A stretch of DNA of 64,000 nucleotides from Bedellia somnulentella (Eukaryota; Arthropoda; Insecta; Lepidoptera; Bedelliidae), in contig OY755187.1 in the NCBI GenBank assembly GCA_963576735.1, positions 496,001 to 560,000 of the forward strand. Reading direction: 5' to 3'. The position numbers and the translations under genes were made by a program. Positions 31,273 through 42,700 of the stretch are shown here, piece by piece. How positions within the stretch are numbered: the first letter of the stretch is position 1; each line of letters begins with the position of its first letter. Below the pieces are notes generated by a model that was given only the letters and a program-made list of their open reading frames with translations, made no database searches and had not been told where the DNA came from.

Positions 31273-34176
31273 CATTATTTGTCTATACATTTTTTCAATA
31301 TCGGCAGTATAGGCATATCGATATTGACGGAATTTCAAAATTAATGATTGTAAATCTAATTGAAGGTTTGGCCCTTTATGCATTAAGTCATTGAGACTAT
31401 TTCCGGAAGTTGTTTTTGCTGATGCGTTGAATACCACCCGAACCTTTGTAGTGCTAGATTCTGCACGGAGCACTGCGTGATGGGGTAGGTAGCACTGTGT
31501 ATTTGATGGGTCGTTATATGATATCTTCATATGATTTAAATCAATGTATTCCTTCATAAAATCTTCATACTGTTTCGTTAATTCGGGCCGTTTGATAAGT
31601 GATTTTTCCAAATTATTAAATTGTGCAACTGCTAACGCTTTCGATGATCCTAATTCCTTCTCATATCCCTCTCTCATAGGTATTCTTACTTCATATTTTC
31701 CGTCTGGCCTACGTCGTGTGGTTTCTTGATAATATTCAATGCATTTCTGATCTTCTGAAGATAATTCGGGCTTATCGCTGATATCTTCTATCTCCCAAAA
31801 GTTTTTTATATCTTGTATCTGTGTTAAGATGACGTTACAGTGGAATGATTGTATTTTTCCGCAAAGTAACCACCCTAACTGTGTTCTTTGTGCGAGTGGT
31901 TCATACTGACTTCTTCCCCTTATTAAACCCTCTTGCATGATACTGGAATAAATATCTGCCCCTAAGAGTAAATCGACTGGGCGACTTATATAGAACTCCT
32001 TGTCTGCTAAATCGATGTTGTAAATATGAGACCAATTTTGTTTAGGTAATGATGAATTTGGAAGATTTTTTATTAATTGATTCATTATAAGCACTTCGAT
32101 GTTTAATGAGAAATTGTTATATATCGATTCGATAGTTATATTAAGTTTTCCTTTGCAGTTACTTTCGTTTTCTCCGACTCCAAAGATAACACCCTTACAA
32201 TGCTGACGTTTTAAACCAAGTTGTTGAGCCGCGTGTTCAGTTATAAGCGATATTTGCGACCCTTGATCGATAAGGGCACGCATGACTTTGTATGATCCGT
32301 CGTTTGCTCTTACTTTAATCATTGCTGTTGATAACAAGATCTCTGAGGCATTTTCTTGCGTAACATGCGATGTTCTTACTTGACTATCATTTTGCTGATT
32401 CCGGTAAATCGGTCGTATGTTCGAACTAGCTGGATTTGAGGTCGTCGGCCTCCGAACTGTAGCGTCATGTATTAATGTATTATGGCAATCTCCACAAATG
32501 CGACAACGGCGTACTGAAAAACATGGTTTACCGTAATGTGAATACAGACAATTTTTGCATATATCTAATCTTGTAAGCGTTCTTAGTTTCATTTCATTTG
32601 ATTGTTCTATAAATTTTTGGCAACTGAATAAACCATGATCTAATTTACACAATGGGCACTTGATAATTGGAGCTGTGACATGATAGGATTTATTAAACTG
32701 TTTTGGCGATTGGCTGTTGCGGTGATAAGTGGGATACTTGTTATAAGCGTTAGCGTTCATAGCGTGAGGCTTTTTAGGGTAGCCAGAGTAGTTGTTTGAG
32801 TTTAAATAGGTATCTTTCTGTGGTATATCCTGCTTTCTTCGGGATTGCTCAAGCATCGTGAATTTGTTCTCCACGAAATCTAACAGTTCTTGTAAATTAG
32901 GTAGTTCTCTCGGCTGTTTTAATGACTCGACATAATCTGCATGGGTTTCATTATCTAATTTTTGTGCAAGGATATGGACTATTATTGGGTCCCAAGTGCT
33001 TATATCCACACCTAAGTTCTTAATAGCATTTAGGCTCTCCTTTGTGGTGTCATGAAGTTTCTTAATCTGAATTAAAGATTGATGTTGCAAATTAGGCAGA
33101 TTAAGTATGATATTAAGATGAGAGGAAAAAAATAATTTCTTGTTTTCATATCTATGGTTTAAAATGTCCCAACACGTTGTATAATTTTCAGAGCTTATTT
33201 GTAAGTGCTGAATTAACCGTTCTGCATCGCCTCTTATTTTACCTTTTAAATATTGCATCTTTTGCGACTTAGACAATGATGGATTGAGATGCACAGCTTC
33301 CATGAAAAGGTTTTTAAATGACACCCATTGATGGTAATTGCCTGTAAAGACTGGAATATCTATCTGTGGCGTTATATATTCCCTGTGCGAAACTGACCAC
33401 AACTTTATATTAATTTCTTCTTTCAGTTTATTATATATATTTTCATGATACGTAAACGACTCTTCGTAGGATTCATCTTCACTATCTACAAAAGCCTCTA
33501 TCTCCCAGTGAAGTGAGTCGATAACCGACCAGCGTGATTGCAATTGTTTTAGCGTGTCCTCAAATTTCCATTTTTCAGCAATAGTATCTATATTAATGCC
33601 CTTTACGGTTCTCATGAGTGCTTTAAAATTAATTGATTGTTTATTTAGCATTTCATCCAACCTGCTGAACGCTCCTGTTGATCGTTTATTAATGATATTT
33701 GAATAAGTAGCCTCTCTGTAATTTTCTTCCATAAAATCGTCCTGTTGCTGTAACCCACCTGATCTGGTATTTCCCGCTCTTTCGCTCTGGTTGCATGGAT
33801 TCGGAGTCTCTGCTTTAGCCTGCGACGTACTTGGTTTATCATTGCTAGCGACACTCAACTGATCATACACACTCCTTTCCGTTGTTTCCCCTGCTTGCTC
33901 TGATGCTAAACGATTTAAATAGTTTTTGATTCCCGAATATAGCTGTTCTGCCTTGTCAAATTCCCGACGAGCGAAATAAGGACGCTCTTTATCCTCATAC
34001 GGAATTAAGGATTTATGATTGGCAAGATACTCTATCCAATACGCTTCTAATGTTTCTAACTTCCGCTTGATATAGGTAGGGGCAGATTTTCGATCTGCTC
34101 CATCCTTTTTAGTATTGTTAAATAGTTTTTCCATGATAGACAAAAGTTCAGATTGTGCATTGTAGATATCCTCCAT
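31273..34176 (-). CDS. BEL/Pao gag, protease and start of RT (split)
   Basis: The frame opens at ATG 34176. About residues 260-430 form the BEL gag region (WVSFKNLFMEAVHLNP, QKMQYLKGKIRGDA). Cys/His knuckles follow (IKCPLCKLDHG, CKNCLYSHYGKPC, CRICGDCHN), then a protease core ALIDQGSQISLI in which Asp is kept. The RT starts with VRVVFNASAKT and the first catalytic region ADIEKMYRQI, where the LINE cuts in. Codons beyond 31273 belong to the LINE. Gag and pol are fused in one frame, as is common in this superfamily. Confidence 0.85.
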
Positions 34177-34377
34177 TGTTAAAAAATATTGATATTGATA
34201 TTAATAGAAATAATTGGAAAGATCTTACTTCGTATCCGCCTTCAGTTACTGCAAACCTGATATTGATATTTCACTTTAGTCCAACACTACCCAATTCCGT
34301 CACTGGTTCACCACGAGTTTTTAGAGTTTAATTTCCAAAACGCGAGGTCCCGCTACGGAGCTCGATGGACCAAAATA

Positions 34378-34599
34378 TGTGCGGGTAAGTGTTGGTGATA
34401 GTTGATAATGATAATAATAAAACACGAGTCCACAGATGATAATAAATATACTGATAAAATTAACAAATTATGATACAAATGATATTGATATGCGCGTCGC
34501 GATTGATAGATGATTTTGGACTGACTAATACGCGTTAACGCGGTTCGACCTAAAACTAACTATTGCTGACAAAGGTGTTCGAGTGCATTGCACCGAACA
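34378..34599 (-). repeat. BEL/Pao 5' LTR
   Basis: It has the same 222 bases as the 3' LTR by eye. Immediately inside it, after a 5-base gap, the minus strand reads TGGTCCATCGAGCTCCG (34372 downwards), the expected tRNA primer binding site. Confidence 0.9.
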
Positions 34600-34604
34600 C
34601 ATAG

Positions 34605-35530
34605 TACTCACGGGTTTCGTACGAGGCGTTTTAGGCAATGCGGTAGGAGATCCATCACCAATGATACTATATTTCTACCATCTTGTCCCCTATCAACTTC
34701 CAAATGTGGCTGAGGAGTTTCTAGTAGGCGTGTTTAAGTCCGGCTCGGTGGATTCAAATGATTCGAATCTCTGCGTGATTTATTGATTTCACTTATACAA
34801 GGCACGGCAACGTGTAACTTTACGACGTCGTGACGTATATTTTTACGTTACGGCAACGTAATTTCCCACGTCACGGCAACGCGCCGCATCACGGCACCGC
34901 AACGTTCCACGTTGACGACGTCGTGCCGTGGCGATGTGGACAGGCCCTCACTCTTTCTTAACAGGTGCGAGTTCGCTTAACCGGGCCGCTCCGCACCGGC
35001 TCGGTTCTAATGTTTCCGAACAACAGGCTCAGGCATCAGGTTCAGGATCGGTTCGGTTATTACCGTTACATTTGCTTGCTGAACGTGAGAGCGAGACAAG
35101 AATGTAATACAATTTGAACTCGGGAGACAGAGACTTGTGTAACTTTCTGATTTGTATATATGTATGTGTAGATATTTCTAATTTTTCTAAATATTACTTA
35201 TTTTTTACATATGAATATTTGTATGTTAGCGAACCTAGCCTGTACACAAACAGAATCATTATACATATGAGTTAATTGATTTTTAATTGTATGTCAATAG
35301 CAATCGTTACGTTCCGCGCAGTAAGCGTGCTATTTTTGGTTGTTTGATTCAGTTCTGAATTTCTTAACCGAGCCGGATTCGATAAGGTTAAGAGGATTCA
35401 GTACCGGACCTGAGCCTGAACCTGGTGATTCGAATCACCTCGCGGAGCTGGATCTACCCAAGCCTAGTTTCAAGCTCTGAAGCTCTGGCTACCCCTTTTT
35501 GGGATTTATGGCTGTGAGTATATGAATGTA
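34605..35530 (+). repeat. S1 copy split by a palindromic MITE
   Basis: 34605-34725 holds the S1 middle (GGCAATGCGGTAGGAGATCC, CAACTTCCAAATGTGGCTGAGG). 35468-35530 holds the end (CTCTGGCTACCCC, GGCTGTGAGTATATG). Confidence 0.7.
34724..35467. mobile_element. Palindromic non-autonomous DNA transposon, about 740 bp
   Basis: Imperfect inverted ends (TCCGGCTCGGTGGATTC near 34737; complement of GAGCTGGATCTAC near 35446). Inner inverted blocks CCGGCTCGG/CCGAGCCGG and GCTCAGGCATCAGG/CCTGAGCCTGAACC. Two ACGACGTCGT palindromes and repeated CACGGCAACG near 34800-34930. No coding frame. Confidence 0.55.
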
Positions 35531-35689
35531 TATTATATACCATTTGATAACGTTAATGTAAAAAAAGCCTAATAAGCGTGAAACAATCGATAGCAGATCA
35601 GTAGTCCACGGGCTTAATGAATTTTCTTTTGGCTTGTTGTTAATGTAAAAAAAAACTTCCCTACCAGAGGGATAGCTCAGTAGGGATGT

Positions 35690-36150
35690 GTGGAATAGCC
35701 CACATTCGAAGGGAAGACGATTGTAGAAAATAAAGTATCGTTGGTGATAGGCCACATCGCCCAACTCAAAACTCAAATGTTCCCGCCGAATATCCTCGAA
35801 GGGGTTGGCGGATGTACCAATACTTCTGTACATCACGTGACAGCGCAACCTCGTGTTCAGAGTAGGTACCCACGTTTTGCCTGGACAGTGTACTCACGTG
35901 ATAGGGGCAGGCCTATCGCCGTTTTGTACGAATACACTGTCACATGGCTAAGTACAACTCGGCCATATGGGTTTCCTCACGATGTTTACCCTCACCGTTT
36001 ACCGTTAAGCGATCTCCTACCCACTGAGCTACCAAGTCGTTTCGCCCAACAATCTCCCAATCTCCTAAAAAACCTTTTAGTTTCCACCTCACCATCGAGA
36101 TTATTCGGTAGTGTTATTCTAAGCCTTCACCAAACACTTTTTAGGTCAAC
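35690..36150 (-). repeat. S1 pieces around an inverted S2 SINE
   Basis: 35690-35765 and 36058-36150 carry S1 words (GTATCGTTGGTGATAGG; GGTAGTGTTATTCTAAGCC). Between them 35785-36055 is an S2 copy in reverse. Confidence 0.55.
35785..36055 (-). mobile_element. S2 SINE copy
   Basis: Reverse-strand S2 with CCACGTTTTGCCTGGACAG, CGGCGATAGGCCTGCCCC complement and a head GGTAGCTCAGTGGGTAGGAG. The middle of the tRNA-like part is deleted. Confidence 0.75.
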
Positions 36151-36182
36151 AATAAAAACAGAATCTATATTAAATTTATATT

Positions 36183-36188
36183 TTTATT
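36183..36188 (-). terminator. Candidate Tsc1 poly(A) signal
   Basis: AATAAA on the minus strand lies about 325 bases after the Tsc1 stop in AT-rich DNA. The intervening 36189-36510 shows no other structure and is probably the 3' UTR. Such hexamers are common by chance here. Confidence 0.35.
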
Positions 36189-36510
36189 ACATATAATAAT
36201 TTATCTGTACATAAAAAACCTATAGTATCGACGTTTCAGCTTTAACATATCAGTTCACTCGACGAGCCCGTCCACAGTCTAACAGTCATATTTACATCGG
36301 TAATTCATATTCACACAGAGATATTTAATAACAGAAGCCTCTTAACAACCATAAATACGTATTTTACGGTTAAAACCACCATCACTAAAGATTACATATT
36401 ACTTTACAAAGGAAATCTTTAATAATAGTGACTATTTAGTACCGGAAATACATTTTATAGTTATCAAGGCTTCCGAGTCTACTCTATGTCTTAACAACAT
36501 TTTCGCGGTC

Positions 36511-36703
36511 TCACTGCGAAGTAGAGGGGGTTGGGGGGAGTTGAAGCGATGGTCCTTCGAGCGACATTGGTCCCCCGAGAGGTCCTGCGAAGGAAAGACC
36601 ATCTGACTTTGGTGTTCCAAGATTGGGTGGTCCTGCGAGCGAAGTTGGTGCCCCGAGCGAGTTTTGACCTCCAGGTGGCAAATCGCGTCTCGCGGCTGTT
36701 CTC
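36511..36703 (-). CDS. Tsc1: Tsc1 terminal exon
   Basis: The acceptor TTTTTTGTAG opens the exon in phase 2. It adds 63 residues of low-complexity Gly/Pro/Ser/Leu sequence and ends PPTPSTSQ with TGA (complement of 36511-36513). A candidate poly(A) signal follows about 325 bases on. Confidence 0.75.
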
Positions 36704-39700
36704 CTACAAAAAAGAAAGAAAAACAATTATTCGCTGCTACATTACATTATACACGTACAAAAAAGACACATAGACACACACAAAAATATATACAATACAC
36801 ACTAATTACAAGATATAAAAGAAAACAATAGCTCCCACACCTTAGTAGCAACGAATTTGGAAGCTGACTCAGCATTATCGTTGTGGGTAAACGAATACCT
36901 CATAACACTGATTTTCAGTCAGCACCAAAAGAAAAAGCAATAATATAAAGAGGTTGACACTACGGACCAACTGGAGAGTGTGCTCAAAAAGGCCGGCGTC
37001 CGAAGTGGGAAGAATAAAAGAGCATGTATGAGATGATGATGAACATTGATGGATGTAGACGAAGCTAGAGAGGTTTGCCAGGATCATACAAAGTGGCGAT
37101 CAATAGTATATGCCTACCCCAATGGGAAATAATGGCGTGGGTATATGTATAATAAATAAAGGAAAGAAATAAATTCGACACCAGCGGGTATCGAACCCAC
37201 GACCTCCGGGTATCACCCCCGTTGCTCTGCCAATTGAGCTATAGTGTCAAGTGGTTTACATACACACATACATATACTCACGGCTGTGCATCCCTAGAAG
37301 GGGTAGCCAAAGCTTCAGATCAAGAAAGCCAGAAAAGAAAGAAAGAAATTCCTCAGCCACTTAAGGAAAGTTGAGTGGGTAAAAGATGGTAAAAAAGGTT
37401 GTTGGTGAAAGTTCTCCAACCGCATCGCCCAAAAACTCCTTAAAAGCCCCAATACCCTTAGTCGCCTCTTGCTCACAGTGGAAGAAATGGGAAAGTGCTA
37501 TGCTAAGCCGACACTACACAGCAGCATATATGTAAAACTAGTGGTCCGCCCTGGCTTCGCACGGATGGTATTAAATAAAAAATTTTTTGCTGCTTACCCC
37601 TACGATATTTAGCGTGATGATATATATCCTATGTTCATTTCCTGGTTCTAAGCTACCTCTCCAACAATTTTCAGCCAGATCGGTTCATCCGTTCTCGAGT
37701 TAAAAATAGTGTAACTGACACGACTTTCTTTTATATATATTATGTGGTTGTTGTGCCTCACTCGACATAGATAGGTATAGTGTGTCGCGGACTTTTTTGT
37801 AGATATTTATAAGATCTACAATTAATTATAACATTTTATGGTTCTATCTTTTGTAGTTTCGGCAGCGTACGCAAAATAAGTAACTTCTTTGGTTGATTTT
37901 TTTCAAAAATCCCAATATCTTACGGAACCCTATTTTTTTTCAAAATAAAATATAGTCTATGTTACTCGTGGATAATGTAGCTTTCGAATGGTGAAAGAAT
38001 TTCAAAAATCGGTCAAGTAGTTTGTGAGCCTATTCATTACAACCAAACAAACAAAGTTATCCTCTTTATAATATTAGTGTAGATAGATAAAATAAATACC
38101 TAGTAACATGTAGCAACGCGCGGTATTTATCTTGCAAGGCGGCTAGTCTGGCGGCATGCTCGGCGGCGGCGTCTCGCGTTGCTTTCCGCAAATCTTGTAG
38201 AGAATGTTCTCGGTTCGCTAGGAGGCTTTCTAGTTCGTGGACCCTCGATGTCAGTTGGGACATATCTTCGCTTTCATTGGTCGTGGTTGTATTGAGTCCC
38301 GGACTGATTGGACCCGATTGGGACCAGGATGGGATTCTCTCGGTTTCGATTCGCTCCTGTAATGAGAATAAAAACGAAAGGATAAAAATTACACTACTTA
38401 AACGTGTAAAAGAAATAAAGGATAGAAGAATTTCGCGCTGGCAGCCATTGACACGGTAGCTCAATTGGCATAGCGTCGGGGCGTATACCCGAGGTCGCGG
38501 GTTCGATTCCCGCCTGTGTCGAAATTTTTCTTTCCTTTATTTATTCTTTATTTATTAGTAATAAAAATTACTGTTTGTTGCTCATTACGGAAAGTATATA
38601 TATTACATAACAAGTTTTTTGCGCATATTTAATTATATATAGTTGTGATTTTCAATGGCTACTGGACTAGGTAGAACCTGTATATGTATATTGTTATTGG
38701 CCTATTTCTGCCTATGTAATAATTTTATTATGTAAATTTAGCTGTAAGTTCCCCAAAGATAATAAAATAAAATATGTAGAAAGGCGGCCTTTCTCGATAT
38801 TTAGGTTGATTACCAAATTAGATAGGATAGAAGAATTTCGCGCTGGTAGCCATTGACACGGTAGCTCAATTGGCAGAGCGACGGGGGCGTATATCCGAGG
38901 TCGCGGGTTCGAATCCCGCCTGTGTCGAAATTTTTCTTTCCTTTATTTATTCTTTATTTATCACCAAATTAAATTTATACAAAAAAAAACATATAAGAAA
39001 TTACACAAAAAAGCAGAACTAAAATTAGAATTTATAAAAGAACTATATAATTTGTGTGTACAGTATTTAGGAAAGCGTGTATTTGATGGTTTTATCAGTA
39101 AAACCGATAGCTGCAGTCAATCTGAAGATGCTAAAATCAATTATAGTGATATTCAGTAAATGTATTTAATAGCTATATTACCACGGAGGCTTAATATATA
39201 TAATAATAGTTTATATTATATGTATACATAAAACCAAAAAGACGACTTGGTAAAAGTCGCAGGGGTGTATGATAGCATTAACAGAGCGATTGTTGTGAAG
39301 TCTTTTGACGGAAGCGTTTGTCCAGCAGTGGATTTCTATTGGTATACATAGACTATTAAATTCATGTAGGTACCTATAACGTTATGTAAAAGAACATACA
39401 TACATATACCTAGAAGGGGTTGCTAGAGATTCGGGACCAGAAATTCCTCAGCCACTTTTCGAATTTGAGTGGGGCAAAGACTGTAAAGAAAATATTTTTG
39501 GTGATGGGTCTCCAACCGTATTGCCCAAAAATCAGTTAAAAAGCTCTTATACGAAAGCCGCATCTTACCGACACCCATGGGAAGAAACGGGGTAATGCTA
39601 TTCTAAGCCAACACTACACAGCAAAATGAAAGGTGCAAAATTGATGTCAATATTTTTAATATGCTCCTTAAAATATTTATTTATTTATTTGAGAAACAAA

Positions 39701-42700
39701 CGTTACACAATATTTCAAATAAGATAAAAATACAGAGAAGTTCTTGACCTATAAGACGATACAGAAAAACGCAAATTAAAATAACTATTGATAACAAAAC
39801 AATTATACGTCAGTTGTAATATGGATAATTTATACAGATGAAATTAAGTAAGTTAAAAGAATTGTATTGTCATTCCCACCAGACAAACACTACAAGATTA
39901 CAAAATATGCATAGAGATTTTAGGAAATAATGTTAACATAAACATAACATAAACGTTCACGCCGTTTTTCCCCGAAGGGGTTGGCAGAGGTACCAATACT
40001 CCTGAACTCACATGGCAAGCGCCATCTAGTTTCCAGAGAAGGTACCCACGTTTTGCTTAGACAGTTTACTCACGTGATAGGGGGCAGGCCTATCGCCGTT
40101 TTGTACGAATACACTGTCACATGACTAAGTACAACTCAGCCATGTGGGTTTCCTCACGATGTTTTCCCTCACCGTTAGCAACCATGATAAATTAACCACA
40201 CATATGACTTTAGAAAAGACAAATTGGTGTAGGCCCGTCCCAGGATTGGAACTCACGCCCTTCTGTTTTTCGGGCGGGTGTTCTACCCACTGGACTATCA
40301 TGTCAAACAATATTTACACTATTTATATTTTTATATAAATAGTGTACAATATTTTATGATAGTAAAATTTACCGAAATATGTAATAATAAAAAAAACATA
40401 CCTGTAAAGCCTCAGCCAGTTTTCTCTCCCTCTCTCCCAAAACGAGTAGTTCCCTCCTCTGATGCGCTAACAGCGAGGTGGTATTCTGGCCCCTAGAGGC
40501 CGCTAGGGCCGCCTCTCGAAGGGCCCTGGCGGCCTCCCACCGCGCGGCCCTAAGGCCTGACAACTCCCGCGAAGCCTTCTGTGAAGCCTCTTCCGCCGCT
40601 AGTGCTCGAGCCTTGGGAAATGAAATAAATTGTGGTAAGTTTTAATGGCTTTTTTATAAAGCTTAATTATTTAGTTTCAATATATTTAAATATCATTGAA
40701 AACTATATTGAAAATGAGAAGAACTCTAAAAGACATACATACATATACTCACGGCTATATTTCCCTAGAAGGGGTAGTCAGAGCTAAGGAATTATAAATT
40801 CCTCAGCCACTTTTGGGAGTTGAGTGAGAAAAAGATGGTAAAAATAAAGGTTTTTGTTGATGGGTCTCCAACCGCATCGCCCAAAAATCCAATAAATAGC
40901 GACATTCTAAGCGGGCACTACACGGCATAAAAGAGTTGCTTTCTTATTTTAGCCTATAGTTCAGTAAAAAGCCTTCTGCCAAATCTGAATCTTGTGTTAA
41001 AATTGTGTTTCATTTTGAATGAATAGTTTTTTTTTAATTCAAGTTACACAAGAATAGCTAAGTCATTTTATTGAGGCGTTACATAATTATAACAAAAGCC
41101 TTAAAAAGAAACCCAGCATAACAGTGAACCCGATCCAAAGGTTAACCCTCTAAGTTCGATTTTCCATTTAAAAGAATGACCCTAGAGCCAATCCCAACAA
41201 AAAAAACATACATACATATACTTACGGTTATGATATGAATCTATGAGCTAGGGAATCAGAAATTCCTTAGCCACTTTTGGAAGTTGAGTAGGGAAAAGAT
41301 GGTAATAATAAATAATGGTTGGTGATGGGTCTGCAACCACATCGCCCAAAGATCACTTAAGAAGTCCCAATAGCCTTAGTCGTCTTTTAGAATCATCCAC
41401 GGGAATAAATGGGATAGTGCTATTCTAATAAATAAAGAATAAATAAAGGAAAGAAATATTTCGACACAGGCGGGATTCGAACCCGCGACCTCGGGTATAC
41501 GCCCCGTCGCTCTGCCAATTGAGCTACCGTGTCAATGGCTGCCAGCGCGAAATTCTTCTATCCTTTGTTTCTTTTACACGTTTTAGTAGTGTTTGCGTTT
41601 CCTACCTCCGAGGTCGCGGGTTCGATTCCCGCCAGTGTCGAAATTTTTCTTTCCTTTATTTATTCTTTATTTATTAGTAATAATCCCCACATGAGATTTT
41701 CATGAACAAAAAGATTTAAATTAAGTGCTATTCTAAGCCGACACTACACAGCAACTAAACCAACTAATAAAACTTACCTCCGCAGCGGCCCTCAAAGCCC
41801 TCTCATTCGCCAACTCGGCATCCCTCCTCCGCAAAGCGTCATCCAGTTCGTTTCCCCTCACCCCCCTCACCGGCCTGCCCTCACTCCGGCTCCTCAATTC
41901 CTCTAATTCCCTCTGAAGTGACCGCACTCGGTCGCGAAGTTCGCAGTTTTGGAGCTCGTGGGCTCGGGCCTCTCGAACCTGAGGAGATAAATTTAGAAAG
42001 AAATAAATTTTAAGTTTATTTTAAAATTAATTTATATTGTAACATTTTTTGAAAATCAAAAATTTAATAATAAATGTTCCGACGATACTTTAGAACATGA
42101 TCAAGTTTTGCCCATTCTCCTAATTGGATCATACTTTTACTGCATTCACTTCGCAAGTGTCTCCCATTGTATTCATTGGGGTAGACAGATACTAACGATT
42201 GATATTTGCATGATCCTGACACATCTTTCTTGCTTCCCTCGCATTCATTATTCTTCGCACATATCATACGTAATGGCACCAACAACCTTAATTTTGCTTT
42301 TTGCCATTAAACTTCCAAAGGTAGCTGGGGAATTTTATTCTGAAACTCTGGCTACCTCTTTCAGGGATTTTTAGCCGCGAGTATATGTATCCTTACTAAT
42401 ATTATAATACTAGTGAGTTTCTTTGTTTGTTTGTTCCGCTTTTACTCTGAAACTACTAAACAGATTGCTTTGAAATTTTGCAGACGTATAGTTAGATGTC
42501 CGGATAAAATAATAGGGTACCTTATATCCCGGAAAAATATTTATTCCCGAGGGAAAATGTGGGAATGAAAGTTTTCTTATAGCTGCGCTTTATACCGCAA
42601 TATAACCAAATTCCACGCGGGCAAAGCCGTGGCCTGAAAGCTACTATATCATAAATACCTTTCCAAGAAGTCTCCTAGCGCGTTCTGCATGCGTCTCCCG

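Larger units (their letters stand above)
22442..34599 (-). mobile_element. Env-bearing BEL/Pao LTR retroelement, interrupted by a LINE
   Basis: The two 222-bp LTRs look identical, and CATAG duplications lie at 22437-22441 and 34600-34604. Reading on the minus strand: gag, zinc knuckles, aspartic protease, RT, RNase H, integrase and an envelope-like region. The RT is split by a 3.7-kb LINE (27580-31272); without it the element is about 8.5 kb. Matching LTRs mean a recent insertion. The LINE makes this copy non-functional. Confidence 0.9.
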
